A stretch of DNA of 64,000 bases from assembly GCA_013146195.2 (NCBI GenBank), contig CM028379.1, forward strand, positions 160,548,437-160,612,436, read 5' to 3'. The stretch comes from Codonopsis lanceolata. Its lineage: Eukaryota; Streptophyta; Magnoliopsida; Asterales; Campanulaceae. Numbering within the stretch: position 1 is the first letter of the stretch; every line of letters starts with the position of its first letter. Position numbers and translations under genes: made by a program. The notes beneath the pieces are model-generated. The model saw only the letters and a program-made list of their open reading frames with translations, did not search any database and had not been told where the DNA came from. Below, piece after piece: positions 47,236 through 57,925 of this stretch.

Positions 47236-48017
47236 TTAAAAAATAACACTATTCATTTATAAACATAAGGTGGCATTGTAATTTCCAAAATATGAGGGAT
47301 GACACTACATTTTGTGAATTTTGACTTATTTAACATGGAAATACCCAAATCGTGACCAAAGCGTAACAATCTTTACATATGTGAATGATCTTTGACATTG
47401 ATTATTACGTTATTTGTATGGATATAAAGTGAATATAAAAGTGAATCATAATTTCTAGGCCATACCCAAACCTTGATTTATCTCTATTTACTTGTTTTGT
47501 AAATTTCTAGAACTCTTGCCTGTATCGATAGTACGACGCCAGTTTGTGAATTTATCAATAAATGAATGAATTAATATTTACTTATAATTTGTTGAAGTTA
47601 ATTATGATAACAATTAAAAAGAAAAAAACAAATATTTCAAATTACAAAACTTACGATTTTTTTTTGCATAAAATTGATTAATTAATTAAAATATCGAAAA
47701 GAAAAGGGACGTGGGTTTGGTGGAGGACGGATTAGCGGCCATCAACCGTGAATAGTGGGGGGAGTTGGAGAGAGAGGGGGTAGTTGCTCAACCCTCATTC
47801 ACACATGTGAACTCAGGGAGTGATAATGACAGTAAGATATCAGTAAAGGAATCAATCTCAGTCCCTAAATAGCTTTAATCAATTGCACATGTGTGAGAAT
47901 GAGCTTTATTGTAATATAGATTGCTTTCATAAAATAAGATAAAATTGTTACCACAATTAATATAATTAAGTGTCTAATTGACATCAGGTCTTAGCTAGGG
48001 ACAAATCATAAAACTAG

Positions 48018-48430
48018 GGTGTACATGGTTTAGTTTGGTTTGGTTTAGGCAAAAATCGTGAATCGAACCATATCCTCTCGGTTCCAAAAATCTCAAACCG
48101 AACCAAACCATCCAATGCTTGGAACCGAATCAAATCAAACCACTCGGTTTGGTTCGGTTCGGTTTCGTGGTTCGTCAAAAAATTAAATTAATCATTTTTA
48201 AAAACATTAAAAATTAGGCAAATAGATTTTAATCGGTAAATTAAGCTAATTACTAATTAGCATCAAACATTAATAGACAAAAAAAATCAAACTTTTCTAA
48301 CAAATATTATCAAACATGATAATTGAAATTTTGAATCCAAGGTAATTGAAAAGTGATAACATTAAGAATGAAACAATAGTAGCAATATATATAATAAACT
48401 TATAAACCATTAAACAACCGGATGTATAAT

Positions 48431-48482
<52 letters not shown>

Positions 48483-48673
48483 AATAATATTTACCTCGGT
48501 TTGGTTCGACTTGACTCGATTTGAAGACATGAACCACAAACCGAACCGAACCGCTCGTTTTTTAGATTTTGAAAACCAAAACCGAATTGTCTTATACCAA
48601 AACTGAACTAAATTATATTATTCGATTTGATTCGACTTGATTCAATAGTTCGATGATTAGGCTATAGACCCCT
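48018..48673. mobile_element. Non-autonomous element with 8-bp target duplication (hAT-like), copy 1
   Basis: AAAACTAG occurs at 48010-48017 and 48674-48681, bounding 656 bp rich in GGTTTGGTTCGG and its complement in both flanks, with a (TA)n tract in the middle (about 48437-48480). The terminal repeats are short and poor (GGTGTACA... / ...TAGACCCCT), so the hAT assignment rests mainly on the 8-bp duplication. Confidence 0.6.
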
Positions 48674-48959
48674 AAAACTAGAAGTGTGGTATGAAAGAGT
48701 TGGAGTGGTTGGTGGGCTAACTCTTTGTAATATATTACACACACTACTTTATATAGAAAGTGAGAATGATTGAGATTTGTTTCTCTTCCACGCATTGTTA
48801 TTACTTATTAGAAGATAAAGTTCGATTAGTGGTCGTCCCATCTTCACGTTTGGTAAGAAAACTAGTACGGAGTACTACTTTTATTTCTAGCATTCCCTTG
48901 GGTGAGTGAGTGAGTGATTTTGGAGTTTTTTTTAAACATAATTTTGGTTGGAGAACAAC

Positions 48960-49258
48960 TTAGATAAAATGATTTTACGAATATTTTTTGTAAGATAAAT
49001 TCTTTTTATCCGATCTACCGTGTGTTGGTGAGTTAAGTCATAAGAAAGTGTAGCTATATCTTACGAATTAAGATCCGTAAGATCGTCGTACATGAGATTT
49101 ACTTATAAAAGCAAAAACTTGTGTAAGACGGTCTTACGAATACTTTTTTTTATGACGAATCTTCTTTATCCGACCCATTATGTATTAATGAGTTAAATTG
49201 TGAGAGAATGTAGTTCCGTCTTAAGTTTTAAGATCCATAAAAGCTGTTTTTACAAGAA
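48960..49258. repeat. Two tandem diverged ~150-bp repeats, copy 1
   Basis: ACGAATATTTTTTGTAAGAT...ATCCGATCTACC...GAGTTAAGTC (from about 48976) recurs diverged as ACGAATACTTTTTTTTATGA...ATCCGACCCATT...GAGTTAAATT (from about 49136), the latter preceded by the palindrome GTAAGACGGTCTTAC (about 49127). It is followed by a long (TA)n tract at 49297-49343. Confidence 0.6.
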
Positions 49259-49293
49259 CCTACTCATTGATAATTTGGATGTATTAAAAAAAA

Positions 49294-49347
<54 letters not shown>

Positions 49348-49438
49348 TATATTAAAATCTTTATAAGATTATAATGAGACAATTATTTTGGGCAATTGAC
49401 AAGAATTTGGGGCCAATAACACAAGGGAAACAAAATAG

Positions 49439-49740
49439 CTACATATGTTTGAGTCGCAATGTGAAGTTTTGCAGAGATAATAGAACTTGTTTCAAGTTCT
49501 CTTTCGTTGCTGCGTCGATCAGATTGCCATCGTCATCAAACTTTGGTGGACGCTGGAATGCCTTTACGTTGAATTCCGGCTTATTAATGAAGTGGAGATC
49601 GAGAAAAACTCCGATTTGGCGTAGATGATATTGTGCAATTCCCCCGCCAAAACCTCCTCCGGCACTCACAATAGCAGCAGCCTTGTTTGCCCAAACATTT
49701 GGTGGTCTAGATGCCCAGTCAATTGCATTCTTCAATGGTG
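49439..49740 (-). pseudogene. NQR: Orphan last exon of an NADPH:quinone oxidoreductase-like gene, copy 1
   Basis: On the minus strand an acceptor GGGTTTCCAG precedes an exon of 302 nt ending in TAG at 49439. It encodes PLKNAIDWASRPPNVWANK, a GGGFGGGIAQYHLRQIG segment, FLDLHFINKPEF and a final LKQVLLSLQNFTLRLKHM. This matches the C-terminal half of plant flavodoxin-fold NADPH-dependent FMN/quinone reductases. The N-terminal half, with the flavin phosphate-binding loop, is not found upstream: the next 1.1 kb has no matching exon and then a copia LTR begins. It is therefore an exon fragment here, unless a very long intron exists. The frame itself is undamaged. Confidence 0.75.
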
Positions 49741-50154
49741 CTGGAAACCCAATAGCAATAAGTAGTAGAAATATAGCCTCTATAATAGAATCACAAAAGC
49801 TAACACGTCTTATAATCATACACGCCAAGAACCTATTTATATTATATTTTGGTTGGATTGGATGGCTCCATTCTACCCAAAGACCAAATCCTCCGAACCA
49901 AAGCGCACGTCGGCGCGCACATGCGGGATGTTCAAAGTAGCTACTGAATTTGGGTGCGCGTGCGCAATGAAGCTAGGCGCGAACGCGTAGGAGGTCTGAA
50001 CGTGAGCTCGGAGTGGCAACAAGGTGATCTACCCAACCACTTTCTTGGTTTTTTTTTATATTTCTTTATTTGATGTATAATAATAGGGAAATAAAGATAA
50101 ATACAATATCAGAATATAAAATTTAAAAGTCAACTAAGGCAACTGAAGCTAATA

Positions 50155-50414
50155 CTCTCTATTCCTAAATTATTGTCTTATTTTTCTTTTTCATCTGTTG
50201 GATCAAAATAAAATTTTTTTTTTTGAAATTTTCTTTTTAAAATAACATTTTTATTATTTTATCTTAACTTTTTCATCCTATTTTAATTATGAATCATATA
50301 CATATAAAATTTAAAATAAACTACACATTAAATTAATATTAATAATTTAATCAAATATATTTTTTTAAATCATACGTTAAATAAACACAAACCATAATTT
50401 TGAAAAAGAGGGAG
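50155..50414. mobile_element. Stowaway-like MITE, copy 1
   Basis: Ends CTCTCTATTCCTAAATTATT and CATAATTTTGAAAAAGAGGGAG with TA on both sides, A+T-rich centre, no coding capacity. Confidence 0.7.
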
Positions 50415-50918
50415 TAGTTGCTGTTGGTGATGTAAGACAGGTAAGTTGACTGATGATGCCAACTCAAACTAATCAAATAACACTTTTTTTTTTTTAGTTG
50501 CAACTAAAGCTTCCAAAGGTTGACTGATGCTTATGTTCGGCAGATGATGTCACCAAGTTGGCTGATGAAGCCAACTAGCTCATGCCTTCAGTTGACAAAT
50601 GGCTGCTAATGGTTAGCTGGCTGACTGATTCTAACGGCTAATGCTAGCTGAAGAGTGAAGCAGACAAAAATTAGTAGCCGATGATTAGTGGCCTATTGTA
50701 TCCGTATATGTGTTAAACACAATGTATCTAAGGCTTTTTGAACGTCTGACTCTCAAGATATAACAGAGTACTGCATAATCTTTTACACCAAAGATTTCGG
50801 CTAATCAAATTTTGTGCTTAAACTATATCACCAACTGAGTGGAGGCCAAGGAACAAGAAAGCAATATGCAAAATGCAAAAGGGCATTGGAGGACGTCGAA
50901 AATCGTGTATTGCAAATG

Positions 50919-51884
50919 TGAAAATTGATATCAATTTATAAGCGAGAAGCGATAACATTTTGATTACGTAATTAATCATTATTGTAAGGGTATTTTAGGC
51001 ATTGCCTAATTTATCTTGTCCTCACTTTCTTAGTCAAAATAGGATGTATTTTGGTATTTTTGTGTTAGGATTTAAGTAGGATTCTTTATTAGAAATAGGT
51101 GATATTTTTAGTAATTAAATCTTTGCATAAGGTTTTAGTTATTAATGTTCTCAAATTAGGAAAGGTAATCTTGTGTTATTTTAAATAAATCTCTTTCCTA
51201 GAATGTTTTGGTGTCTTGCCGTGTTGTTGCGAGGATTCCTTGGTGTCTTGGATTTCAAGTTCTTTGCGACCTATATATATAGGAGATGCCGAGTAGCTTA
51301 ATGGTGAGAGAGACAGGCGAGAGCATATGCGAATTGGTTAGAAGTCTTGTGGCGAAAAAGAAAAGTTGATCCCAGTTTCTTATGTCTTGAATTAGAGAAG
51401 AGATCAACCATTGTTACGAAGATTGCGAGAAACAAACTGCTTTTTTTATATCTTGAGGAACACGACCTTGTGTTTCTGAAGTTCTTTGTTTTAGATGCTT
51501 CCGACTTTGGTTGTTTGTCTTGGAAGCTGTTTTTCGTCTTTAAGAACTTTCTTTCCACGTTTGGTTTAGTGTTTATGTGGGTTTTGTGATTCTCCAAGAT
51601 TATATATATCTTGTGAGAATTTTGTGTTTTTTGTTTAGATTCAAAAACAGTTTTGGTTTTAATATATTTGTTGCCTTGAGGCTTGATCTACAAGATTGAT
51701 TCTTGTAGATTGTTTTGTGTGATTTTTGTCTTACTAAGTGTGTTAAATTTCAAATCTCAAAACAAAACTTCGGCGCAAATTACTTACACTTTCAGTTCAC
51801 ATTATTCTTGTCATTGTTGCAACATTCTTGCAACATTGGCGAACATCGTCCATATCGAGAATCAGGTGGCATCGCGTTCTTTCA
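50919..51884 (+). repeat. Copia 5' LTR (left limit uncertain)
   Basis: Ends in ...CTTTCA two bases before the PBS. A TATA-box-like TATATATATAG at 51274 lies in its middle, consistent with U3/R. The start is placed at TGAAAATTGATATC because it complements the TTTCA end; there is no second LTR in the window to confirm it. Confidence 0.55.
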
Positions 51885-51886
51885 AT

Positions 51887-51898
51887 TGGTATCGAGCC
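51887..51898 (+). promoter_or_regulatory. Copia primer-binding site, initiator tRNA-Met type
   Basis: TGGTATCGAGCC resembles the common plant copia PBS complementary to initiator tRNA-Met (with one base missing relative to the form I know). Confidence 0.75.
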
Positions 51899-51939
51899 TA
51901 CTCTTGATATCACTAAGAGTCGATTCGTTTATAGGCGTG

Positions 51940-53060
51940 ATGGATTCTCAATATGAGAATGTGGTTCGTCCCCCACACTTACTAATGCTAATTATTCTAT
52001 ATGGAAAGTCAAGATGCGTATCTTCATCAAATCAATTGATGAAAGAGCGTGGCTTCTTGTGTTGAATGGTTGGAGTCCTCCCAAGCTGTGATTCGATGGT
52101 GATGTCAAAGTCACTAAAGTGCAGTGGTCCAACGATGATAGGAACACGGCGTCTTTTAACTCAAAAGCTTTGTCGCTATTTACAAGGCCTTAGATGCAAA
52201 TACATTGAGTAATAGCAAATTACGAATCTGCCAATGTGTGGAGGCCCTTCAAACCTTATGTGAAGGACACGCCGGTGTTCGTTCCTCAAAGCTAAGAATG
52301 TTAACGACTTCGGTTTGAAAACACAAGGATGCGAGTCGGGACATAATGACTTATTATGGAAGACTTCTTGATCTATCAAATTCGCCTTAGCCTTAGGAGA
52401 TCCCATTACTAATGGCGTCTTGTCGATAAGATGATGAGGACTTTGCTGAAAGATTCAATGTCAAGATATGTGCTATTGAAGAAGCACATGATATTGACAA
52501 GATGAGTTTTGAAAGATTGGTGGAATTCTTCAAAACTTTGAGTTGAATCTAAGCGATCAATTAAAAACAAAGGCAAAGGTGTCTCATCATCTTCTACACC
52601 CTTGGGAAAAAACATTGCTATGCACTGCATTGATGCGTCATGTGATGCGCTAGAAATTCAAAAGACATTGATGAGTCGATTTTGGAGAAGAATCAATTGC
52701 TTTATTGACTACTAAATTCAAAAATTTTTTGAAAAATAAAAGTCAAAAGCAGAACTCCATCATCAAACTCAAAAATAAATTTCAAACTGATTACGTGAAA
52801 TTTGTTCCCAAAGAACAATCCTTTCAAACTCTGAAAAACCCTTCACAAATCCTTTTGCTTCTAAGTCATCCTACAATGGTAAGAATCTTGATTCTATCAA
52901 TGTAGAGAATGTCAAGGTTTTGGACACTACGCAAACCAATGTGCTAACACTTTAAGAAAGAAAGGATTGAATTTTTACGCAACTCTAAGTGATAGTGATG
53001 GAGAAGATCCGGGTGATCTTATCACCTTGAATGCGATTTATGATTACGATTCGAGATAGT
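51940..53060 (+). pseudogene. Copia gag remnant
   Basis: ATG at 51940 opens a short frame that breaks within about 40 codons; in shifted frames a SIWKVKMRIFIKS-like segment continues. A CX2CX4HX4C zinc knuckle (CRECQGFGHYANQC) lies at 52901-52942, followed by LRKKGLNFYATLSDSDGED. Several frameshifts break the path. Confidence 0.75.
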
Positions 53061-53779
53061 GCGGTTGGTTCAACAAATGTCTCACCCGATGTTGCAACAT
53101 CGGGAGTAACATCGGGAGAAACATTGTGCGAGAAAGCGAGGAACGATTTTTTGTTTTAATTCTTCTGCTTGAGAGGATGACGGACATACAGATTGACTGT
53201 TTGGAAGGGTACAAGGAGGCTGTACAAGGATTGGGAGAAAAGGGCTCATCAAGTCACACTACTTGGTAAGGCGAATGAAGCTGTGAAAAAGGCGAGGAGC
53301 AAAAAGAATGCATGTCGTGGAAGGAGTTCTAAGTAGAAAGGATGTGGAAATTGAGTAGTTAAAGGCAAGCTTTGCTCAAGTGAAGCAACGACCAAGTGGA
53401 ATTCAAGCAAGCGAGAAGGTTGACGATACGCTAAGTGCAGTAACTCTTCGGATCGGGTATAGGTTTGTCCCTAAAGTGTTTGTGAAAGAAGGAGAAGGAA
53501 CTTGGGGAACCAAAAATGATGAAAGCTTTCTGGCGTTTTACGTGATAAAACAAGACCAAGAAGGAAAAATTATGTTTGTCACTTACTTGCATAAGCTTTG
53601 GTCACATCCGGCCTTTTGCTTTCTAAAAAGGCAATGTATGAGAATGAAAAAGGCAAGAATTCTTAGGAAAAGCTCAGCGAGCGGGATGAAGCAACGATCG
53701 CCGACCAATGCGACACATTGGCGGCATTGGAAGCCTCATTCAAGCAAATCATAATTTTTCAAAAACTGACCAACCCAGC

Positions 53780-54557
53780 GTAAAAAATGTGGGTTCCAAA
53801 AACATGTGATGAAAATCAGAGCCAAATCTTGAGCCATTTGATATACGCCTGGCGCCTCCATGTCCATGATGAAAAATGCAATGTTACATTTACCTCTTTA
53901 AAATCTCGTGTGGGTGGATCACGGTATTTCGATAGTGGTTGTTCTAGACACATGACGGTGGTGAAAAAATTTGAGGAATATGTAAGTATGAATGGTGGTT
54001 ACGTGACATATGGTGGTGGTGCAAAGGAAAATTGTAGGTAAAGGAACATTGAGCGTTGAAGGTCTTCCAAACCTCAAAAGCGTTTACCATGTGGAAGGCC
54101 TTAAAGACAAACTGATCGGTATAAATCAATGTGTGGCGATGATCTTAGTAAGATTTGACAAACATTCTTGTGAGGTTTTTGATCATAATAACAAATGTCT
54201 TACGGCGGGTTTAAGATCGTCGATAATTGTTACTTGTTCATAACACTCATTCATGTCAAAAAGCAAGTATTGATGTAACGGATCTGCGGCACCGAAGCTT
54301 GGTCACGTGAGTTTTAATGGCTGATGAGCTTGTGAGGCATGATCTTTGTCGAAGGATTACCAAATCTGGAAAGGTACTCAAGGTATGTGGACCATGTCAA
54401 AAGGTAAACAAGTCAGGCCTCATCTCCCAATCACACAATGCTCCACTTCCGGATGTTTGGAGATGATTCATGCCCGACCTTATGGGTCCAATTGAGGTAG
54501 AAAGCCTAGAGTAAGAAAAAGTACACCTTTGTCTGTAGATGACTTCTCTAGATATGG
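53780..54557 (+). pseudogene. Copia protease and integrase start
   Basis: SRYFDSGCSRHMT (about 53917-53958) carries the D-S-G motif of copia protease. GKGTLSVEGLPNLKSVYHVEG (in two frames, 54010-54100) belongs to the region before integrase. CGPCQK (about 54390) and a broken VDDFSRY (about 54535-54555) mark the GAG-pre-integrase and integrase start. The frame changes at least four times before the gap. Confidence 0.75.
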
Positions 54558-54657
54558 NNNNNNNNNNNNNNNNNNNNNNNNNNNNNNNNNNNNNNNNNNN
54601 NNNNNNNNNNNNNNNNNNNNNNNNNNNNNNNNNNNNNNNNNNNNNNNNNNNNNNNNN
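54558..54657. other. Assembly gap (100 N)
   Basis: A 100-N placeholder joining the copia element to the second copy of the duplicated segment. Its true size and the junction sequence are unknown. Confidence 0.98.
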
Positions 54658-55270
54658 TACCGGAAAATCATCTGAAAAGACAGACGTGTTTGGATATGGT
54701 ATAACACTTTTAGAACTGGTAACTGGTCAACGTGCAATAGATTTCTCTAGGCTTGAAGAAGAGGAAGATGTTCTGCTTCTTGATCATGTAAGTGCGAAAA
54801 ACTAAACAACCAAATTATTATTATTACAGTCACGGCGAGTGACTTGGCAATTTATTTTCCATGAATACTTGTTTCATAGTGAGAACAAACTGTTTGGATT
54901 TCAAAATTGTTTATTACTGGTTAATAATGCTGAGCACTTGTTTGTATATGACTTTTTGCAGATAAAGAAATTACTTCGAGGGAAGAGGCTTGCAGACATT
55001 GTCGATGAGAACCTGAAGATTTACGACCCAAAGAAGTGGAGACAATGATTCAGGTAGCACTGCTCTGTACCCAAAGTTCACCAGAAGATCGTCCAAAGAT
55101 GGCAGATGTTATAACTATGCTTGAAGGAGCGGGTTTGGCAGAGATGGGCAGAGTGGGAGCAGCTTGAAGAAGTTAGGAATCAAGAATCTCTCTCATGTCT
55201 CACCAATTCCTTTGGGCTGGACGAGTCCACGCATGACCAAGAAGCTATACAGTTGTCACAAGCAAGATAA
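54658..55270 (+). pseudogene. Receptor kinase 3' fragment, copy 2, frameshifted
   Basis: The end of exon 10 (54658-54787) and exon 11 (54962-55270) of the kinase gene, with the intervening intron. Relative to 41720-42031, exon 11 has a 1-bp deletion near 55030, a 2-bp deletion near 55143, a 1-bp deletion near 55187 and a 1-bp insertion near 55220. They sum to minus 3, so the frame is lost twice and regained twice. The rest of the gene is not present right of the gap. It cannot encode a kinase. Confidence 0.9.
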
Positions 55271-55973
55271 AGTCTTTGTAGCGAACCTCTTCCAGGATAT
55301 GCTGAAATATTAGTTACTCTAGTCTTTATCTAATGTATACTTAACAGTACATCGCCAGTTTTACGTTTCCTGGCATTTTACCTATCAATCAGTAGTAGCT
55401 TCTACATTCCTTCCATGGCCAGTATAAAGCTGCTACTAGTAATGAAGCTGATTTTGTGGAAAAACCTGTGTGATTGCGGAATATGAAACTTGTACTTGTT
55501 TATCTTTCATTTTATTTCCCCCTAATGATATGTTCTTATACGATTATCAAGCTGAAATCCTGCTTTTGTCACGTAGAACTGCTTGGAGTTGCTACAGATC
55601 AGCCTGACAGATAGCAAGTCATGAAATAAGTCTGCATCAAACCCAGATCGCAACTCCTAGCTGTAAACCTGCCTGTCACAACCTTGTTGTGAACAAGAGT
55701 ACCAATTTTTCAGCTGAGCAAGCCTCAGAGCAGCTGGCGAAGGATCAGACTGTCAACTCGTAGATTTTGCGTCAGAAACACACTGATCAAGAAAGGCATG
55801 AACGTAATCTTAATATTATCTCCTGTGTGATCGATCCATGTATATATCAGGAATTGTTATAGTTTCGCGCGTATTATATATGCATGAAAGATGAAGAAAC
55901 ACACACACACACACACAAATTACAAGAATCCCACAAAGGGATAAACCGATGAACAATGAAGGGGACTGACATC
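55271..55973. other. Convergent intergenic region, copy 2
   Basis: Counterpart of 42032-42742 with short deletions. It contains both 3' flanks and a (CA)n tract near 55900. No ORF is seen. Confidence 0.6.
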
Positions 55974-57344
55974 TCACAACTGGTCACATTTTGTAGGTAT
56001 GAAAGACAGTGTCTCTTTCTGGAGATCATGTAGCACCATTATGTTCTGCTGTTGTACATTCCCAAAAATCGACATCCCGCTAGAACCTCCCATTGCCAAG
56101 CACACCAAACCCATACTCGAGTCCGCTATCATATAATTCTCCCCCGGCAACTCCAAATCTGCACCCTCGAAATGGAATACCAGCTTTGGGATCTCAATGT
56201 TGCTAGTACCATTACCATCTTGATCAGGCAAACTAAAGCATAGATCGAGCCCCGTTGAGTCAGACTTGTCCACCTTGAGCTTTACTTGAGATACAAACGC
56301 TTTCTTTACCTTATCAAAAGCATTTTCCTCCAAGTAAGTTATTGTCGTACCAGAATCAATGATCATTCCACCACTTCCATCTCCATTGAGTGCAAAAGTA
56401 GATTTCTTGATGGGTAAATTTGTGCCACCAACCGTGATCCCTTCAAGCGAAAGGTAATAGAAAGAAGGCTGTGATGGGTTTTTGATTAAAGGGGTTGTTT
56501 TGATTGATGTGCCATTTTTTACACCTGCTAAGGACCCCATCAAGAGGGTACTCGTTTTCGATTCATCGATAGAAGTTAGACAATACGAGAACTTGGGTTC
56601 ATCGAGCTGAGAAACCAACGACAAGGGTCCTCGCCCAAGTCCCACTAGTCCACTGCCTTGGCTGAAACCACTTCCCTCGTTATCTTCGCCACAACCAAAC
56701 CCTACGTTAGGAACCGAAACTTCACCAAATTTGAAGGTCTCAGTGGCCATAACGCCTTGCGTGAGCGAATAATCTCCATACGAGTAGAGATACTCACAGC
56801 CATCAGTCCCACAACTGGATGATGGCAGAGCTTGACAAAGGTCGTTGGAGCACGATAGCTTAGAGAAAGAAGTCGACTTCTTGGGGTCAAAAACCGGTGT
56901 GGGCTGATCGTAACATTGCTTACAAGGTTTGCACTGAGTCCAAATCAAGTCACTACCGGTATCCATAATAGCAGAGTAAGACTCCCCTGGAGTCCCAATG
57001 GATAGCTTCATAAGAAACTCGCCATTTCCAGCATAAACCGGGGCTAGCACTTGGGAATCACCAGATGTATCATCAACTGCCAATGCCATTGTACTTAACC
57101 TTTGTAACCTGTACTTTCCACGCTTCATTGCACGCTGTAAACGCTCAAACTTGGTGAGGTTTCTACCAGAATCAACGTGTTTGAGAGTTACCCGGAAGCC
57201 AGTTTGCCGCTGTACAACCCCCTCAAGATTGTTAAGAGCCCGTCTGGACGTTGAATACGTCGACGAACAACATAAAAGTATCACTGTAAGGATTGTAGGC
57301 AACAAAGAAGATAGAGAATATGGTAGTACTAATGAAGAAGCCAT
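55974..57344 (-). CDS. Nepenthesin-like aspartic protease (456 aa), copy 2
   Basis: Same length and reading frame as the gene at 42743-44113, again one exon with signal peptide, propeptide, catalytic DTGSD (Asp128) and DSGTT (Asp330) and the cysteine-rich nepenthesin insert. The only coding difference I find is three adjacent bases (AGA versus GAG on the plus strand, about 56763-56765), which changes Ser194 to Leu in the flap segment YGDYSLTQG, five residues from the flap tyrosine. It lies downstream of, and convergent with, the truncated kinase copy. If the duplication is real this is a second functional-looking gene; if it is an assembly artefact the two are alleles. Confidence 0.9.
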   Translation of the reverse strand: MASSLVLPYSLSSLLPTILTVILLCCSSTYSTSRRALNNLEGVVQRQTGFRVTLKHVDSGRNLTKFERLQRAMKRGKYRLQRLSTMALAVDDTSGDSQVLAPVYAGNGEFLMKLSIGTPGESYSAIMDTGSDLIWTQCKPCKQCYDQPTPVFDPKKSTSFSKLSCSNDLCQALPSSSCGTDGCEYLYSYGDYSLTQGVMATETFKFGEVSVPNVGFGCGEDNEGSGFSQGSGLVGLGRGPLSLVSQLDEPKFSYCLTSIDESKTSTLLMGSLAGVKNGTSIKTTPLIKNPSQPSFYYLSLEGITVGGTNLPIKKSTFALNGDGSGGMIIDSGTTITYLEENAFDKVKKAFVSQVKLKVDKSDSTGLDLCFSLPDQDGNGTSNIEIPKLVFHFEGADLELPGENYMIADSSMGLVCLAMGGSSGMSIFGNVQQQNIMVLHDLQKETLSFIPTKCDQL

Positions 57345-57807
57345 AACTATAGAAAAGTGTTGAAAAGTATGAACAAACCAGCTAGAGTTTTACGTAAACT
57401 AAATACTAAGATGGGATTGAAAACATGGATTTTGGATCCGAAAACGATGGAGATGAAAAAGGAGAATATAAAGGAAATGAAGAAGATGAAGTTTAATTTG
57501 AATTTGTTTTGAGGAATGAATTAATAAATAAATATATTCAACATAAAGCAACGTCCATGGAAGGTGAGCTATCAAGAGAATGTCGCAGGTTGTGCCTACT
57601 AATGTGGGGTGGGGAGTCACAAGGTCTCAGGTAGTTGAGGAAAATGAGCTTATATTGCGTACACTTTCACTTTCACTTTCACTTTCACATAGTATAGGTG
57701 AGATTATTTGAGTGCAGGGCCCACCTAAATACTAACTTGCTCACTAATCCCGTTTTAGTATGTACATTAATTTTGCACGCAAAACGTTTCAAAAACGAAA
57801 AATACTA

Positions 57808-57925
57808 AGTTTACCACCAAGATTACCACTCTGGTGACAACTTTGCCTTGAAGGCAAAGTGCATGTGAGGTGCATGTGCATCATCAAGGTATAGTTGTCA
57901 CCATAGTGGTAATCATGATGGTAAA
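57808..57925. repeat. Small foldback element, intact form
   Basis: GTTTACCACCAAGATTACCA... at the left pairs imperfectly with ...TGGTAATCATGATGGTAAAC at the right, enclosing an ACTTTGCCTT/AAGGCAAAGT hairpin. The copy at about 44580-44690 lacks bases of the left arm. Confidence 0.7.

Larger units (their letters stand above)
44114..48017. other. Intergenic region with MITE remnants, copy 1
   Basis: Upstream of the protease. It holds a (CTTTCA)n repeat at about 44427-44457, a small foldback around ACTTTGCCTTGAAGGCAAAGT (about 44600), a degenerate Stowaway-like element (about 44846-45101), a clear Stowaway element (45955-46212) and a degenerate ~25-bp tandem repeat (about 46888-47235). I see no protein-coding gene. 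Confidence 0.7.
41416..50745. repeat. Segmental duplication, copy 1 (~9.3 kb)
   Basis: Matches 54658-64000 nearly base for base in the same orientation; the offset is 13231-13255 bp. Differences are mostly 1-18-bp indels and microsatellite length changes with few substitutions. Content: kinase 3' end, aspartic protease, intergenic MITEs and the quinone-reductase-like exon. Confidence 0.95.
50919..54557 (+). mobile_element. Ty1/copia retrotransposon, 5' part, cut by gap
   Basis: LTR, PBS, gag with zinc knuckle, protease and the start of integrase follow each other on the plus strand and end at the N gap; RT, RNase H and the 3' LTR are missing. Many stops and frame changes are present. The left end of the LTR is an estimate. 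Confidence 0.85.

Noticed and set aside
48613..48795. 60-codon minus-strand ORF repeated at 61859-62041
   Set aside because: It overlaps the end of the hAT-like element, has no recognisable domain, and is duplicated only because the whole segment is.
51283..51330. tRNA-like stretch (GATGCCGAGTAGCTTAATGG)
   Set aside because: No cloverleaf can be closed and the stretch lies inside the copia LTR just after its TATA-like motif.
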